A stretch of 38,204 bases of DNA, from contig NZ_PDOA01000027.1 of NCBI RefSeq assembly GCF_003116135.1, positions 1 to 38,204 of the forward strand. The letters run 5' to 3'. Under the pieces are notes generated by a model that was not told the origin of the DNA, searched no databases, and saw only the letters and a list, made by a program, of their open reading frames with translations. The position numbers and the translations under genes were made by a program. This DNA comes from Teichococcus aestuarii (GTDB taxonomy: Bacteria > Pseudomonadota > Alphaproteobacteria > Acetobacterales > Acetobacteraceae). The first letter of the stretch is position 1; each line of letters begins with the position of its first letter. Shown here one piece after another: positions 6,694 through 14,884 of the stretch.

Positions 6694-9600
6694 CTAACGA
6701 CGTTGACGCGGAGCACGCGTGCGCGGTGTTTTGGCTGAGTAATCTTCGCCGCTTCTTCTAACTTTCATGTCAGCCGGTGCTCTCGGTGCCTGAGCCTTGG
6801 TTCCTTTCAGGCCGCCTCGGCCCTGCCGCGGATGATCGGCCGACATGGATTGACCCTGAAGGCTTGGCATGGCTATCGGCGCCCACAGCGCCGCCGGCCC
6901 TGCCGCATCGTAACTGGCAATGGCCTGATCCAGCTTCTGCGTGAGGCTGTCCTGGCTCGGTTCGGCATGCACCGGCCCGCCGGGTTTGGGCAGATGCATC
7001 CGGTGCACCGCGCTCCACCCATAGTCGCGCTGCACGCGGGTGCGACGGTCATCCACCGCGCTGAGCATCACCTCGTCCAGCGCCGTGCTGTAGGACATGC
7101 GGCCTTCCGCCACCTGTGGCGCCACCAGGCGCAGGGTCAGGGCCTCCAGGCTGATCCTGGGGCGCGGTCGCGGTGCGGCCCCGAGACGCTCTGCGGCCCG
7201 GCCCTGCACCTTCAGGTTCAGGCTCATCTGCCGCAACGCCGGTGCCAGGGTCTCAGCCTGCCGGTTCTCCCGCGCCCGCTGCACAAGCCGTGTTTCCGGC
7301 AGCTCCGCCATCTGCCGCGTCTGCCGCCGCCGCATGCCCTCCTGGAAGGTGTCACGCGCCGTCCGCGACAGTTCCTGGAACCGGCGCAGCAGGGCCAGCG
7401 CGCTGTCCTTCATCGGCGCGCGGCCAAAGTTCCGCGCCACATTGGCCCAGGCCGCGTCCAGCGCTGCCTGTCCCGTGAGCTTCGGCGCATTCACCGGCCG
7501 GCGGTCCTCGACCTCGCGCGCCTCGGCGCCGAGGCTGCCGACGATGTGGCTGGCCACGCGATGCCGGCTGGCACCGACATGGGCGGCGTAGAGGGTGACG
7601 CCGCGGCTGCCCGCCGGCACGGCCAGGATGTGCTCGTCGCTGGTGATGCCCTGGGCGGTGTTGATGGTCAGCACATCGCCATAGGTCAGGCGGATCTGCC
7701 CGCTGCGCCGGTCGCGAAAGCCCTTCCAGGGCACAAAGCCCTCCTTGCCCTCGCGCGTTGTCAGCAACAAGCCACTCTCGCGGACCTCCTTGACGGTCAG
7801 CACCGAGCCATTCTCACCCATCATGGTGTCGCGCCCGGCCCCGGCGCGGCTGGTTCGCTGGAACAGCCGCACCCGGTCCCCCTCTGCCAGCGGCAGGGAG
7901 TAACTGGCGCCCGTGGCATCGCTGGCCTCAATCGTCACCCGATCCGGACCAAGCTGGCCTGAGGCCCGGCGCACCTCGCGAATGGCGCGGCTGACCGCCA
8001 GCGCGTCCTGGTTGGTCGGCGCCGACACCGTGACGCTGTAGCGCGGATCCTGCTGGTTGGCCGCCACGCGCTCGCCCCAGAGCGCCGCGGCCCGCCGTAC
8101 GGCGGCCTCGTAGCCGCCCTGGACCAGTTCGGCCTGGCCCTCGGCCCGCTTGGCGGCCAGCGCCTCGCCGATGCGGCCCTCGCGGAACATCCCGACGATC
8201 GCGCGCTCGCGCTCTGTCGCCTGGCGTATGGTGGACAGCACCTCCGGAATGGCTTCGGGGCCAAGGGCTTGGCGCAGCAACGCGATGGTGGGCCCGGCCT
8301 CGATCGCCTGGCATTGCCGGTCATCGCCCACCGCCACCAGCTTGAAGCCGAGCTGCGCCTGCTGCCGCAGCAGCTGCAGCATCTGCCTGGTGCCGATCTG
8401 GCCCAGCTCATCCAGCGCCACCACCGTGCGGGGCCCGAAATCCTGCGGCCGCCGCCCCATCCGATCCAGCAGCGGCTCCAGCGCCAGGGTGCGCGCGCCG
8501 CTGATCCCGGCCTCCTGCAGCGCATTGGCCTGCCGCCAGGCCAGCGCGGTGCCCCAGACCTCGCGCCCCTGGCCGTTCCACCCCTCCACCAGCGGCGCCA
8601 GGATGGTGGTCTTGCCAACTCCCGCACCGCCGACCACCACGGCGAACTTGTTCCCCGCCCCTAGCGCCTCGGCGGCGCGTTGCTGCTCCTCGGTCAGGGG
8701 CGTGCCGCGTGTGGCGGCGGCTTGCGCCAGGCGGGCAGGGGCCAGCGCTGCGTCCGGCTGCGCCCGCGCTGTGTTCGCCAAGGCGATCAGCTCCGCCTCC
8801 TGGTCGCGGTGCAGTGCCGTGGTCACCTGCACCCGCTCGGGCCGGCTGGACACGCCCGGACGAAACAACAGGGCGGTCCGCTGCCCATCCTGCCGCACGC
8901 CACCCTCGGCCATGGCGCGGGTCACCGCCGACAGGTCGTCCAGCGTTTCCATGCCGCCGGCGATCAGCCCGCGCGCCGCCGCCAGCCGTAGGTCGCTGCC
9001 GGTGACCACCGCGCGCTGCGCCAGCATGCTCTCCAGCACCGGCGCCGCGCCCGCCAGCGCGTCGTCGACCCGCTGCTGCTGGCTGCGCTCCGGCGCCGGC
9101 GGCCCCATCCGCACGGCGCTGCCGGAATGCTGCCAGCCGAGCTCGGCGATCTGCGCCCGCCAGGCGGCGAGATCGGCCAAATCGTCGCCCTTGCCGAAAC
9201 GGCCCTCCTTGATCGCGGCCTTGAGCATGGCGATGCGTTGCTCCGGCCGCATCGCCGCCCAGGCTTCGGCGCTGTAGCCGTGGCGCAGGGCCCATTCCTC
9301 GGCGGATCGCTCGCCATTCACCGTGCGCTTGCTGAACGCCCGGCAGATTTCCTCCGGGACGGCGGCGAGGCGCAGCGCCTGGGTGCGCTCGTCGAGTTCC
9401 ACCGCCATGCCGAGGCGGCGGAGGTTCCGCCCCAGCAGTGCCTGGTAGACCGCGCCGAACTCATGCACCCGCCCGGCGATGCGCGTGGTGTCGATGCTCA
9501 TCGCCCTTCCGCTGCGGGTCAGCACCAGGTTCGGCACGATGGTGTGGGTGTGCAGCTGCGGATCACCGGCCACCGGCACGCTGTAGATCTCGGTGGCCTG

Positions 9601-10245
9601 CACGCCGGTAGTCGGATCCGCTCGGCTGATCTCGACGGTGGGCCGGCTGGTGAAGTGGTCGATGGAGACAAAGCCGAGCCGGCCGCTCTCCTCGGCCTTG
9701 CCGCTGCGGCCATGCCCGAAGGTGGCGCGGGCCACCTCCTGCTCAACATAGCCGAGTGCCTCCCGCACCGCGTCCTTGTGCGCCTGGTAGATGGATTGGC
9801 GCTCGGCCTCGGTTCCAGCGGCCATCCAGGCCACCGAGACGCTCTTGGGCGCCGAGAAGGTCAGGTCGATCCAGGCGATGCGGCTGCGCTCGCCCCCACC
9901 CTCTGCCTGACCCGCCCGGTTCCGGTAAGTCCGCAGGTCCCGCTGGTGACCCGGCATGGCCCGGCCATCGGCGCGCAGCCCACCCAGGATGTTGCCCAGC
10001 TCCGCGGCGGTCAGCGGCCGGCTGACATCGATCCCCAGCGCCCTGGCCACCTCCGGCGCCATCACCGGTGAGGGGCGGGGCGTGCTGCCCAGGCCTTCGG
10101 CTCGCGTCGGATCCAGCGGGCTCTCCCGCCCGTAGTAATCCGCCAGCGCCTGCTGCGCCGGATCGATCGTGCGCTCCAGCAGATGCGCGGTGTAGGCCGC
10201 CGCCTGGGCAACACCGCCGGGCGCACCGGCCCGGAAGGTCATCAT
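6694..10245 (-). CDS. MobF-family conjugative relaxase/helicase (TrwC/TraI type)
   Basis: This 1183-residue protein combines an N-terminal TrwC relaxase and a C-terminal RecD-like helicase. The paired tyrosines Y37-Y38 (LADYYGRE) would cleave oriT. The histidine cluster DPQLHTHTIVPN (H232, H234), with H197 upstream, coordinates the metal. The helicase has Walker A GGAGVGKT at 539-546 and a Walker B-like VVALDELGQIG (D612-E613). It nicks oriT, binds the 5' end and unwinds the transferred strand. The ATG at 10245 overlaps the stop of the upstream accessory gene (ATGA), which decides this start. It ends in a basic tail with an amber stop that may be premature (see the adjacent extension). Confidence 0.93.
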   Translation of the reverse strand: MMTFRAGAPGGVAQAAAYTAHLLERTIDPAQQALADYYGRESPLDPTRAEGLGSTPRPSPVMAPEVARALGIDVSRPLTAAELGNILGGLRADGRAMPGHQRDLRTYRNRAGQAEGGGERSRIAWIDLTFSAPKSVSVAWMAAGTEAERQSIYQAHKDAVREALGYVEQEVARATFGHGRSGKAEESGRLGFVSIDHFTSRPTVEISRADPTTGVQATEIYSVPVAGDPQLHTHTIVPNLVLTRSGRAMSIDTTRIAGRVHEFGAVYQALLGRNLRRLGMAVELDERTQALRLAAVPEEICRAFSKRTVNGERSAEEWALRHGYSAEAWAAMRPEQRIAMLKAAIKEGRFGKGDDLADLAAWRAQIAELGWQHSGSAVRMGPPAPERSQQQRVDDALAGAAPVLESMLAQRAVVTGSDLRLAAARGLIAGGMETLDDLSAVTRAMAEGGVRQDGQRTALLFRPGVSSRPERVQVTTALHRDQEAELIALANTARAQPDAALAPARLAQAAATRGTPLTEEQQRAAEALGAGNKFAVVVGGAGVGKTTILAPLVEGWNGQGREVWGTALAWRQANALQEAGISGARTLALEPLLDRMGRRPQDFGPRTVVALDELGQIGTRQMLQLLRQQAQLGFKLVAVGDDRQCQAIEAGPTIALLRQALGPEAIPEVLSTIRQATERERAIVGMFREGRIGEALAAKRAEGQAELVQGGYEAAVRRAAALWGERVAANQQDPRYSVTVSAPTNQDALAVSRAIREVRRASGQLGPDRVTIEASDATGASYSLPLAEGDRVRLFQRTSRAGAGRDTMMGENGSVLTVKEVRESGLLLTTREGKEGFVPWKGFRDRRSGQIRLTYGDVLTINTAQGITSDEHILAVPAGSRGVTLYAAHVGASRHRVASHIVGSLGAEAREVEDRRPVNAPKLTGQAALDAAWANVARNFGRAPMKDSALALLRRFQELSRTARDTFQEGMRRRQTRQMAELPETRLVQRARENRQAETLAPALRQMSLNLKVQGRAAERLGAAPRPRPRISLEALTLRLVAPQVAEGRMSYSTALDEVMLSAVDDRRTRVQRDYGWSAVHRMHLPKPGGPVHAEPSQDSLTQKLDQAIASYDAAGPAALWAPIAMPSLQGQSMSADHPRQGRGGLKGTKAQAPRAPADMKVRRSGEDYSAKTPRTRAPRQRR

Positions 10246-10541
10246 GCCGGCGGGCCCGCACCCTCCTCAGCAGGGGAAATGGGCAGCTGCCGCAGCAGCA
10301 CGGTGACCGCGGCGGTGTTGTCATCCACCGCCTCCGCCAGACGCCGCAGCTCGGATCCGAGATCGCTGGCCGGCCCCTCCGCCGAGGCCGCCTGGGACAG
10401 AAGGCGCAGCTCCTCGATCACCGTGCCAAGCAGCGGGGCCAGCTCGCCGATGGCACGGGCCAGACTGTCCTGGCCGGCCTCCAGCGCCCGCACGCTGTCC
10501 CGCAATACTTCCAGCTCAAGGGTGAGTTTCGTCGCGTCCAT
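10242..10541 (-). CDS. small plasmid protein upstream of relaxase, possible relaxosome accessory
   Basis: This is a 99-residue acidic, Leu/Ala/Glu-rich protein, probably mostly helical or coiled coil (ELEVLRDSVRALEAGQDSLA, then RAIGELAPLLGTVIEELRLL), with a Pro/Gly-rich end. The ATG at 10541 follows AGGA; a GTG at 10571 would add ten residues but lacks a ribosome site. It is translationally coupled to the relaxase and sits beside the candidate oriT, so a role in relaxosome assembly is plausible. No family is recognised. Confidence 0.6.
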   Translation of the reverse strand: MDATKLTLELEVLRDSVRALEAGQDSLARAIGELAPLLGTVIEELRLLSQAASAEGPASDLGSELRRLAEAVDDNTAAVTVLLRQLPISPAEEGAGPPA

Positions 10542-10673
10542 GTCCGCGTGTGTCCTGCTTTTGTCCAGCACCGCCAGCGGCGGTGCAATGGTCTGTAGGA
10601 ATATTGCCGATCCGGCCCTTTCCCGCTTGGGTAGCGTCTGTGTCCCGTCACCACAACCTCAATGCCGATAACT

Positions 10674-10695
10674 TTGCACAAGCCTATCTGTGCAA
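10674..10695. other. candidate oriT inverted repeat
   Basis: TTGCACA (10674-10680) and TGTGCAA (10689-10695) form a perfect 7-bp inverted repeat around AGCCTATC. It lies in the 180-base gap between divergent mobilisation genes, where MobF plasmids often keep oriT. A relaxase hairpin next to the nic site would look like this, but no nic consensus is recognised. It could equally be an operator. Confidence 0.35.
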
Positions 10696-10721
10696 CTGTC
10701 CCACGTGTATCTCTTGGCAGA

Positions 10722-11207
10722 ATGCACAACCGCAGGTACGATTCTGCTGATGTTGCAGAGCTGTCGGCCGTGACCGATCCGATCCTGGCGCGGATCCAGG
10801 CTGCCCGGACTGAGGGTCCTCGCCGCTCACCCTTGGCGAACTGGCTGCTCCGCCATCGCGAGGCGTTCGCCCGTATCCTGAGGGAAGGTGGGGTGAACTG
10901 GGAGCGCTTCGGGGCGGTGTTCGTCGAGGAGGGCTTGCTGCCGCGCCCGGAGCATTTCGACGCGCCAGGGCCGGAGGGGCACAAGGCCCGTCGCCGGGTG
11001 GCGGAGACGGCGCGCAAGGCCTGGGCGCGGGCTCAGCTCGAGCGCGGTGCCATGGCGGCAAGGCCCAGCCCGGAGCCGGTTGCTGCGCCGCCCGCGCCGG
11101 TGGCCCTGCCGACCGCACACCCCGCGGGGGAGAGTTCGAGCAAGGCGCAGGACCGGCTGGCGCGGCTGAAGCGGCAAACCCTCGACCGCAGTGGAAGGAA
11201 AGCATGA
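10722..11207 (+). CDS. hypothetical plasmid protein, first gene of a mobilisation-linked trio
   Basis: This protein has about 161 residues from ATG 10722; an ATG at 10662 would run through the oriT-like repeat and is less likely. The core LANWLLRHREAFARILREGG followed by VNWERFGAVFVEEGL looks like a compact helical domain. A long Ala/Pro-rich linker and a basic tail (LARLKRQTLDRSGRKA) follow. The layout suggests a DNA-binding or relaxosome-linked protein with an N-terminal helical domain, but the family is unknown. It is followed two bases later by the ParA-like gene, with AAGGAA as ribosome site. Confidence 0.6.
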   Translation: MHNRRYDSADVAELSAVTDPILARIQAARTEGPRRSPLANWLLRHREAFARILREGGVNWERFGAVFVEEGLLPRPEHFDAPGPEGHKARRRVAETARKAWARAQLERGAMAARPSPEPVAAPPAPVALPTAHPAGESSSKAQDRLARLKRQTLDRSGRKA

Positions 11208-11208
11208 C

Positions 11209-12000
11209 ATGGTGACGCGCAAGACCGCCCTGGCGGTTCCGGCCCCGGCTGTGGGCGGCGTTCCGGAGATGCAGCCCAGGCTGGTGGTGCGTCTGGGCCG
11301 CGGCCGGACCGGCGGCACCACCGGCCTCGACTGGATGGTGCAGCGGGCGCGACGGGAAGGGCGCGATCCCATCATCGCCGACGCCGCGCGCAACCCGACC
11401 CTGTCGCGGCTCTACCCGGGCGAGGCGCTGACGCCGTCCTCCACCGATGTGGTGGAGGTCAAGGACTGGCTGACCTCGGTGCTGGACCGCATGCTGACCG
11501 AGCGCCGCTCGGCGGTTCTGGATCTCGGTGGCGGCCAGGACAGCACCCTGGCCGAGTATGTGCGCGACCTGGATCTGCTGGCGTTCTGCCACGACGTCGG
11601 CGTGCTGCCGGTCGCGGTCTACTTCCTGGGGCCGGAGGCGGATGATTTCGCCCACGCGCATGCGATCTGGCGCGAAGGCTACTTCAACACGCCGCAGACG
11701 CTGCTGGTGCTGAACGAGGGCGTGCTGAAGCGCGGCCAGAACCCGGCCGGTGCCTTTCAGGGCATCCAGGCCGATCCCGACTTCATCGCCTGGGTCGAGG
11801 CGGGAGCGGTCCCGGTCTACATGCGTTCGCTGGCGCCGCTGGACGCCATGCGGGAGCTGTTGCTGAACTTCGAGGCTGCCATGGCCGACCGGCCGGGCCG
11901 AGGCGACGGCAAGCTGGGTCCCACCCGCGCCTGGCAGGTCAAGAGCTGGAATGCCGCGCTGGAGAACGAGATGCGGGAGGTCGGTGCCTGGCTGCCGTGA
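11209..12000 (+). CDS. ParA/MinD-like plasmid protein with degenerate P-loop (TraL/StbB-like)
   Basis: This 263-residue protein starts at ATG 11209 after AAGGAA. The opening strand and loop RLVVRLGRGRTGGTTGLDWM (residues 24-43) sit where ParA-type proteins carry KGGxGKT, and the following strand gives DPIIADAARNPTLSRLY. A later SAVLDLGGGQD occupies the switch II position. The invariant lysines of the deviant Walker A are absent, so ATP hydrolysis is doubtful. Plasmid transfer regions often carry such ParA-like proteins (StbB of IncW, TraL of IncP) that help transfer or positioning. The family assignment is structural inference. The downstream gene overlaps by GTGA. Confidence 0.55.
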   Translation: MVTRKTALAVPAPAVGGVPEMQPRLVVRLGRGRTGGTTGLDWMVQRARREGRDPIIADAARNPTLSRLYPGEALTPSSTDVVEVKDWLTSVLDRMLTERRSAVLDLGGGQDSTLAEYVRDLDLLAFCHDVGVLPVAVYFLGPEADDFAHAHAIWREGYFNTPQTLLVLNEGVLKRGQNPAGAFQGIQADPDFIAWVEAGAVPVYMRSLAPLDAMRELLLNFEAAMADRPGRGDGKLGPTRAWQVKSWNAALENEMREVGAWLP

Positions 12001-12509
12001 GGCCGGAGGCGACGGGCCGAGCGACGTTGGCCGTGGACCCGCAGAGGGCGGACACCAGCGCGGCGGCCGAGGTCGAGCAGGCCTGCGCCAGGATGGGCAT
12101 GGAACCGGAGGAGCCGCTGCGGCTGCTGCTGACCAGCTCGGCGCGCGCGCAGGACAGGCTGCGTCAGGAGATGGACCGCATCGGCCAGGATGCGGCGCGG
12201 CGGGCGGCGGATGCCGCACTCCGGGAGGTGCGAGATGGTATGCGCCGGGCGGCGCACGAGCTCAGCCTGACCCGCAAGGTGCTGTACGGCGCGGTGCCCG
12301 TTCTGGCGCTGCTGGTGGGGTTTGTCGCCGGATGGCGCATGCCGGTGCAGACCGATCTCGGGCCGCTGTCGCGCGACGCTGTCGCCGCGTTCAGGAGCAA
12401 TGACCTGGATGCGGCGTACCGGGCCTGTGTCGATCAGCCGCCGCAGGAGGGCCGGCGCTGGTGTCAGTTGCCGCTCTGGCGCGCAGGCGGGACACCCGAT
12501 CCGCCCTGA
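11997..12509 (+). CDS. single-pass membrane protein of the mobilisation operon
   Basis: This 170-residue protein begins at GTG 11997, overlapping the preceding stop. An amphipathic helical region rich in Arg/Ala/Glu (DRLRQEMDRIGQDAARRAAD) precedes one clear membrane segment, VLYGAVPVLALLVGFVAGW. A periplasmic-like tail contains two Cys (YRACVDQ and RRWCQLP) that could form a disulfide. The arrangement of a cytoplasmic coiled coil, membrane anchor and short external domain fits an accessory to a transfer complex. No family is recognised. Confidence 0.6.
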   Translation: MRPEATGRATLAVDPQRADTSAAAEVEQACARMGMEPEEPLRLLLTSSARAQDRLRQEMDRIGQDAARRAADAALREVRDGMRRAAHELSLTRKVLYGAVPVLALLVGFVAGWRMPVQTDLGPLSRDAVAAFRSNDLDAAYRACVDQPPQEGRRWCQLPLWRAGGTPDPP

Positions 12510-12535
12510 CAGCAACCGAAGTTCATCGCCTCCTC

Positions 12536-12620
12536 CGGGCTAGGCCAATGGTGCGGACGAACCACGCCATGCGGTGCTTCTGGGCGGCAAAGTATATGCT
12601 CGATGCCGGAGCGGATCCGG
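12536..12620 (-). pseudogene. IS5-family transposase remnant (C-terminal fragment)
   Basis: About 85 bases closely match the transposase 3' region of the complete IS5-family copies elsewhere in the window, including GCCATGCGGTGCTTCTG and GAGCGGATCCGG, with scattered mismatches. On the minus strand this encodes the GIEHVFAAQKHRM-type catalytic-Glu region. No ends or intact frame remain. The rest of 12510-12701 holds nothing else I can call. Confidence 0.7.
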
Positions 12621-12701
12621 AAGGACGCGCCGGCTGACCAAGAGACTGGATTGATGCGCGGCGTGCGGGTCCTGAAGTCCTGCCAATGCTATGATGGCCC
12701 T

Positions 12702-13085
12702 ATGACCGACCCTGTTTCCCCCTCCCGTTCCTCACCGACCTTCACGGCCGCGGAGCGGAACCTGATCCGGCGGGAACTGGGGGTACGGTTTGGCACCTCG
12801 CCGCGCCTGGCCGACGGTATCCATCTGCGGACATGGCGCGGCGGACCGCAGGCGGGGCAGCCGAAGCTGCCGGTGGCGGTGCAGAGCATGGTGGAGCGCG
12901 GCCTGATGATGGTCCGGCCGGGACCAGGGCCGTTCGCGCGGGCTTTCTTCACGGAAGCTGGTCTGGCCACCCTACGGCGCCTTGCCGGAGAGCGCCGGGG
13001 CCTGGACCCGGCGCAGTACGCGCACGTCCGGCAGGAGTTGGGCCTGGAGAAGCTAAATACCGAGGATGTCGACGCAAAGGCCTAG
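12702..13085 (+). CDS. hypothetical protein, possible winged-helix fold
   Basis: This 127-residue protein starts at ATG 12702; the open frame extends further upstream through the IS remnant, which is not credible coding. LPVAVQSMVERGLMMVRPG followed by FFTEAGLATLRRLAGERRG resembles the recognition-helix, wing and helix pattern of small winged-helix proteins, where a wing follows an 'ERGLM' helix end. The N-terminus is Ser/Pro-rich. It stands alone between an IS remnant and a transport operon on the other strand. The function is unknown. Confidence 0.55.
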   Translation: MTDPVSPSRSSPTFTAAERNLIRRELGVRFGTSPRLADGIHLRTWRGGPQAGQPKLPVAVQSMVERGLMMVRPGPGPFARAFFTEAGLATLRRLAGERRGLDPAQYAHVRQELGLEKLNTEDVDAKA

Positions 13086-13154
13086 AGCCGCACCATCCTG
13101 TTGAGCTCCTGCATCCTGCTCCTTGTTCGATGGAACCGAGCCAGCGGATGTCCT

Positions 13155-13907
13155 CTACACCTCCTGCGGCCAGAGGCGCAGGTATCCCGCCTCCATCACC
13201 CGCCCGAAGCTCATGCCGTAGATCGCGTCGAGCCGCGGATCCCGCAGCACATCGGATGGGTGGCCGGCCATGACCAGGCGCCCGGCATCCAGAACCAGCA
13301 CCAGGTCGCACCAGCGCGCCGCGAGGTTGAGGTCGTGGAGCACCACCAGCGCCGCGCAGCGCTTCGGGCGGGCGCGCAGTAGGGCCATCATCCGCCACTG
13401 CTGGGCAACATCCAGCGCCGCTCCCGGCTCGTCCGCCAGCAGCAGCGGCGGCTCCGCAGCCAGCACCGTGGCGAGCAGCGCCCGCCCGCGCTCACCCCCC
13501 GACAGGCTGGACCAGCGCTGCGCCAGCCGCTCTTCCAGCCCGTAGCGCGCGGCGAGGGAACGCAGATCCGCGGGCGCCGCCGTGTCGCCGCGCCCGGCGC
13601 CAAGACGCAGCAGCTCGGCCAGCGTGACATCCCAGTGCGGCGCGAAGCTCTGCGGCAGGTAGCCGATGCGCCGGGCCCGCAGCGGCATCGGCCAATCCGC
13701 CAGCGGGCGTCCTTGCAGCAGGACCCGGCCGGCCGTCGGTGTTGTCAGCCCGGCCAGCAGCCGGATCAGGCTGCTCTTTCCCGCGCCGTTGGGGCCGAGC
13801 AGCCCCACCATCTCACCCGGGTGCAGGGCGAGCGACACCGCCTCCACCAGCCGGCGTCCACCTGCATCCCAGCAGAGACCCTCGGCCCGCAGCAGGGGCT
13901 GGCTCAT
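13155..13907 (-). CDS. iron-chelate/cobalamin ABC transporter ATPase (FecE/BtuD-like)
   Basis: This 250-residue ATPase has Walker A GPNGAGKS (38-45), a Q-loop YLPQSF, signature LSGGE (135-139), Walker B LLLADE (D159-E160) and switch histidine H191 in VVLHDLN. It powers import through the FecCD-type permease encoded just upstream, with which it overlaps by ATGA. It is the last gene of the TonB receptor/binding protein/permease/ATPase operon. The substrate (ferric siderophore, heme or corrinoid) cannot be decided from sequence. Confidence 0.92.
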   Translation of the reverse strand: MSQPLLRAEGLCWDAGGRRLVEAVSLALHPGEMVGLLGPNGAGKSSLIRLLAGLTTPTAGRVLLQGRPLADWPMPLRARRIGYLPQSFAPHWDVTLAELLRLGAGRGDTAAPADLRSLAARYGLEERLAQRWSSLSGGERGRALLATVLAAEPPLLLADEPGAALDVAQQWRMMALLRARPKRCAALVVLHDLNLAARWCDLVLVLDAGRLVMAGHPSDVLRDPRLDAIYGMSFGRVMEAGYLRLWPQEV

Positions 13908-14884
13908 CGCCGCGCCTCACGCATCAGCACCAACAGAAAGAACGGCCCGCCGATCAGGGCCGTGACAAGGCCGAGCGGGATCTCGGCCGGCGGCAGAGCC
14001 GCGCGGGCGATGCCGTCGGCCAGCATGGCCAGGGCGGCACCGATCGCGGCGGCGGCAGGCAGCAGGCGACGATGCCTGGTGCCAAGCCACCAGCGCGCCA
14101 GACGCGGCGCCATCAGCCCGACGAAACCCACCAGCCCGCCCCAGACCACCGAGATGGCGACCACCAGCGCCCCCACCAGCACAGCCCGGCGGATGAAGGC
14201 ACGCACCGGCAGGCCGAGGCTTTCCGCCACGGCCTCACCCAGCCCCAGCCGGTCGAGCCCGCGCGCCAGCGGCAGGGCAGCGCCCAGGCCAGCGGCTACC
14301 AGCAGCGCCAGCAGCCCCAACTCGGGCCAGGAGGGCGTCTGGATGCCGCCCAGCGTCCAGGCGAGCACGGCCTGCAGGCTGACCGTTTCCTCGGACAGGG
14401 CGAGCATCAGAAAGGAGCGCAGCGCGCCCAGCACGGCGGCGACCGCCACCCCGGCCAGCAGCAGGCTCGGCACTGCCACCAACCCGGCCAGCCGCGCCAC
14501 GCCGAGCACCAGCGCCGTGGCGCCCCAGGCGCCGAGAAAGGCCAGCAGCGGCAGGGCCAGGGCCGACGAGATCGGCAGCGGCGCCAGGAGGCCGATGGTG
14601 GCGCCCACCGCCGCGCCGCCGGCGCTGCCCAACAGGTAGGGCTCCGCCAACGGGTTGCGGAACACCCCCTGGAACACCGCGCCGCCCAACCCCAGCAGCG
14701 CGCCCACGCAGCCTGCCGCCAGGACGCGCGGCACCCGCCAGGTGAGGATGATGCGGGACAGTGGTGCCTCCGGCTCGGAGAGCACCGACAGCAGCTCATC
14801 GGGTCGCAGGATCTCGCCGCCCAGCAGCACGCCCACGGCGAGGCATGCCAGCAGCAGCCCGCCGAGCAGCAGCGCCGGCCTCAC
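13904..14884 (-). CDS. FecCD-family ABC transporter permease
   Basis: This 326-residue, strongly hydrophobic protein has about ten predicted membrane helices, and family hallmarks WRVPRVLAAGCVGALLGLGG, VFRNPLAEPYLLG and WGGLVGFVGLMAPR. The start is GTG 14884, overlapping the binding-protein stop as GTGA. The same frame is open much further upstream but antisense-like there, so the long frame was not used. Permeases of this family form homodimers that pass metal chelates or vitamin B12 from a periplasmic binding protein to the cytoplasm. Confidence 0.92.
   Translation of the reverse strand: MRPALLLGGLLLACLAVGVLLGGEILRPDELLSVLSEPEAPLSRIILTWRVPRVLAAGCVGALLGLGGAVFQGVFRNPLAEPYLLGSAGGAAVGATIGLLAPLPISSALALPLLAFLGAWGATALVLGVARLAGLVAVPSLLLAGVAVAAVLGALRSFLMLALSEETVSLQAVLAWTLGGIQTPSWPELGLLALLVAAGLGAALPLARGLDRLGLGEAVAESLGLPVRAFIRRAVLVGALVVAISVVWGGLVGFVGLMAPRLARWWLGTRHRRLLPAAAAIGAALAMLADGIARAALPPAEIPLGLVTALIGGPFFLLVLMREARR

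Noticed and set aside
6832-7962. 376-codon plus-strand frame under the relaxase
   Set aside because: It is a shadow of the MobF gene, with His/Gln/Arg-rich translation lacking any motif.
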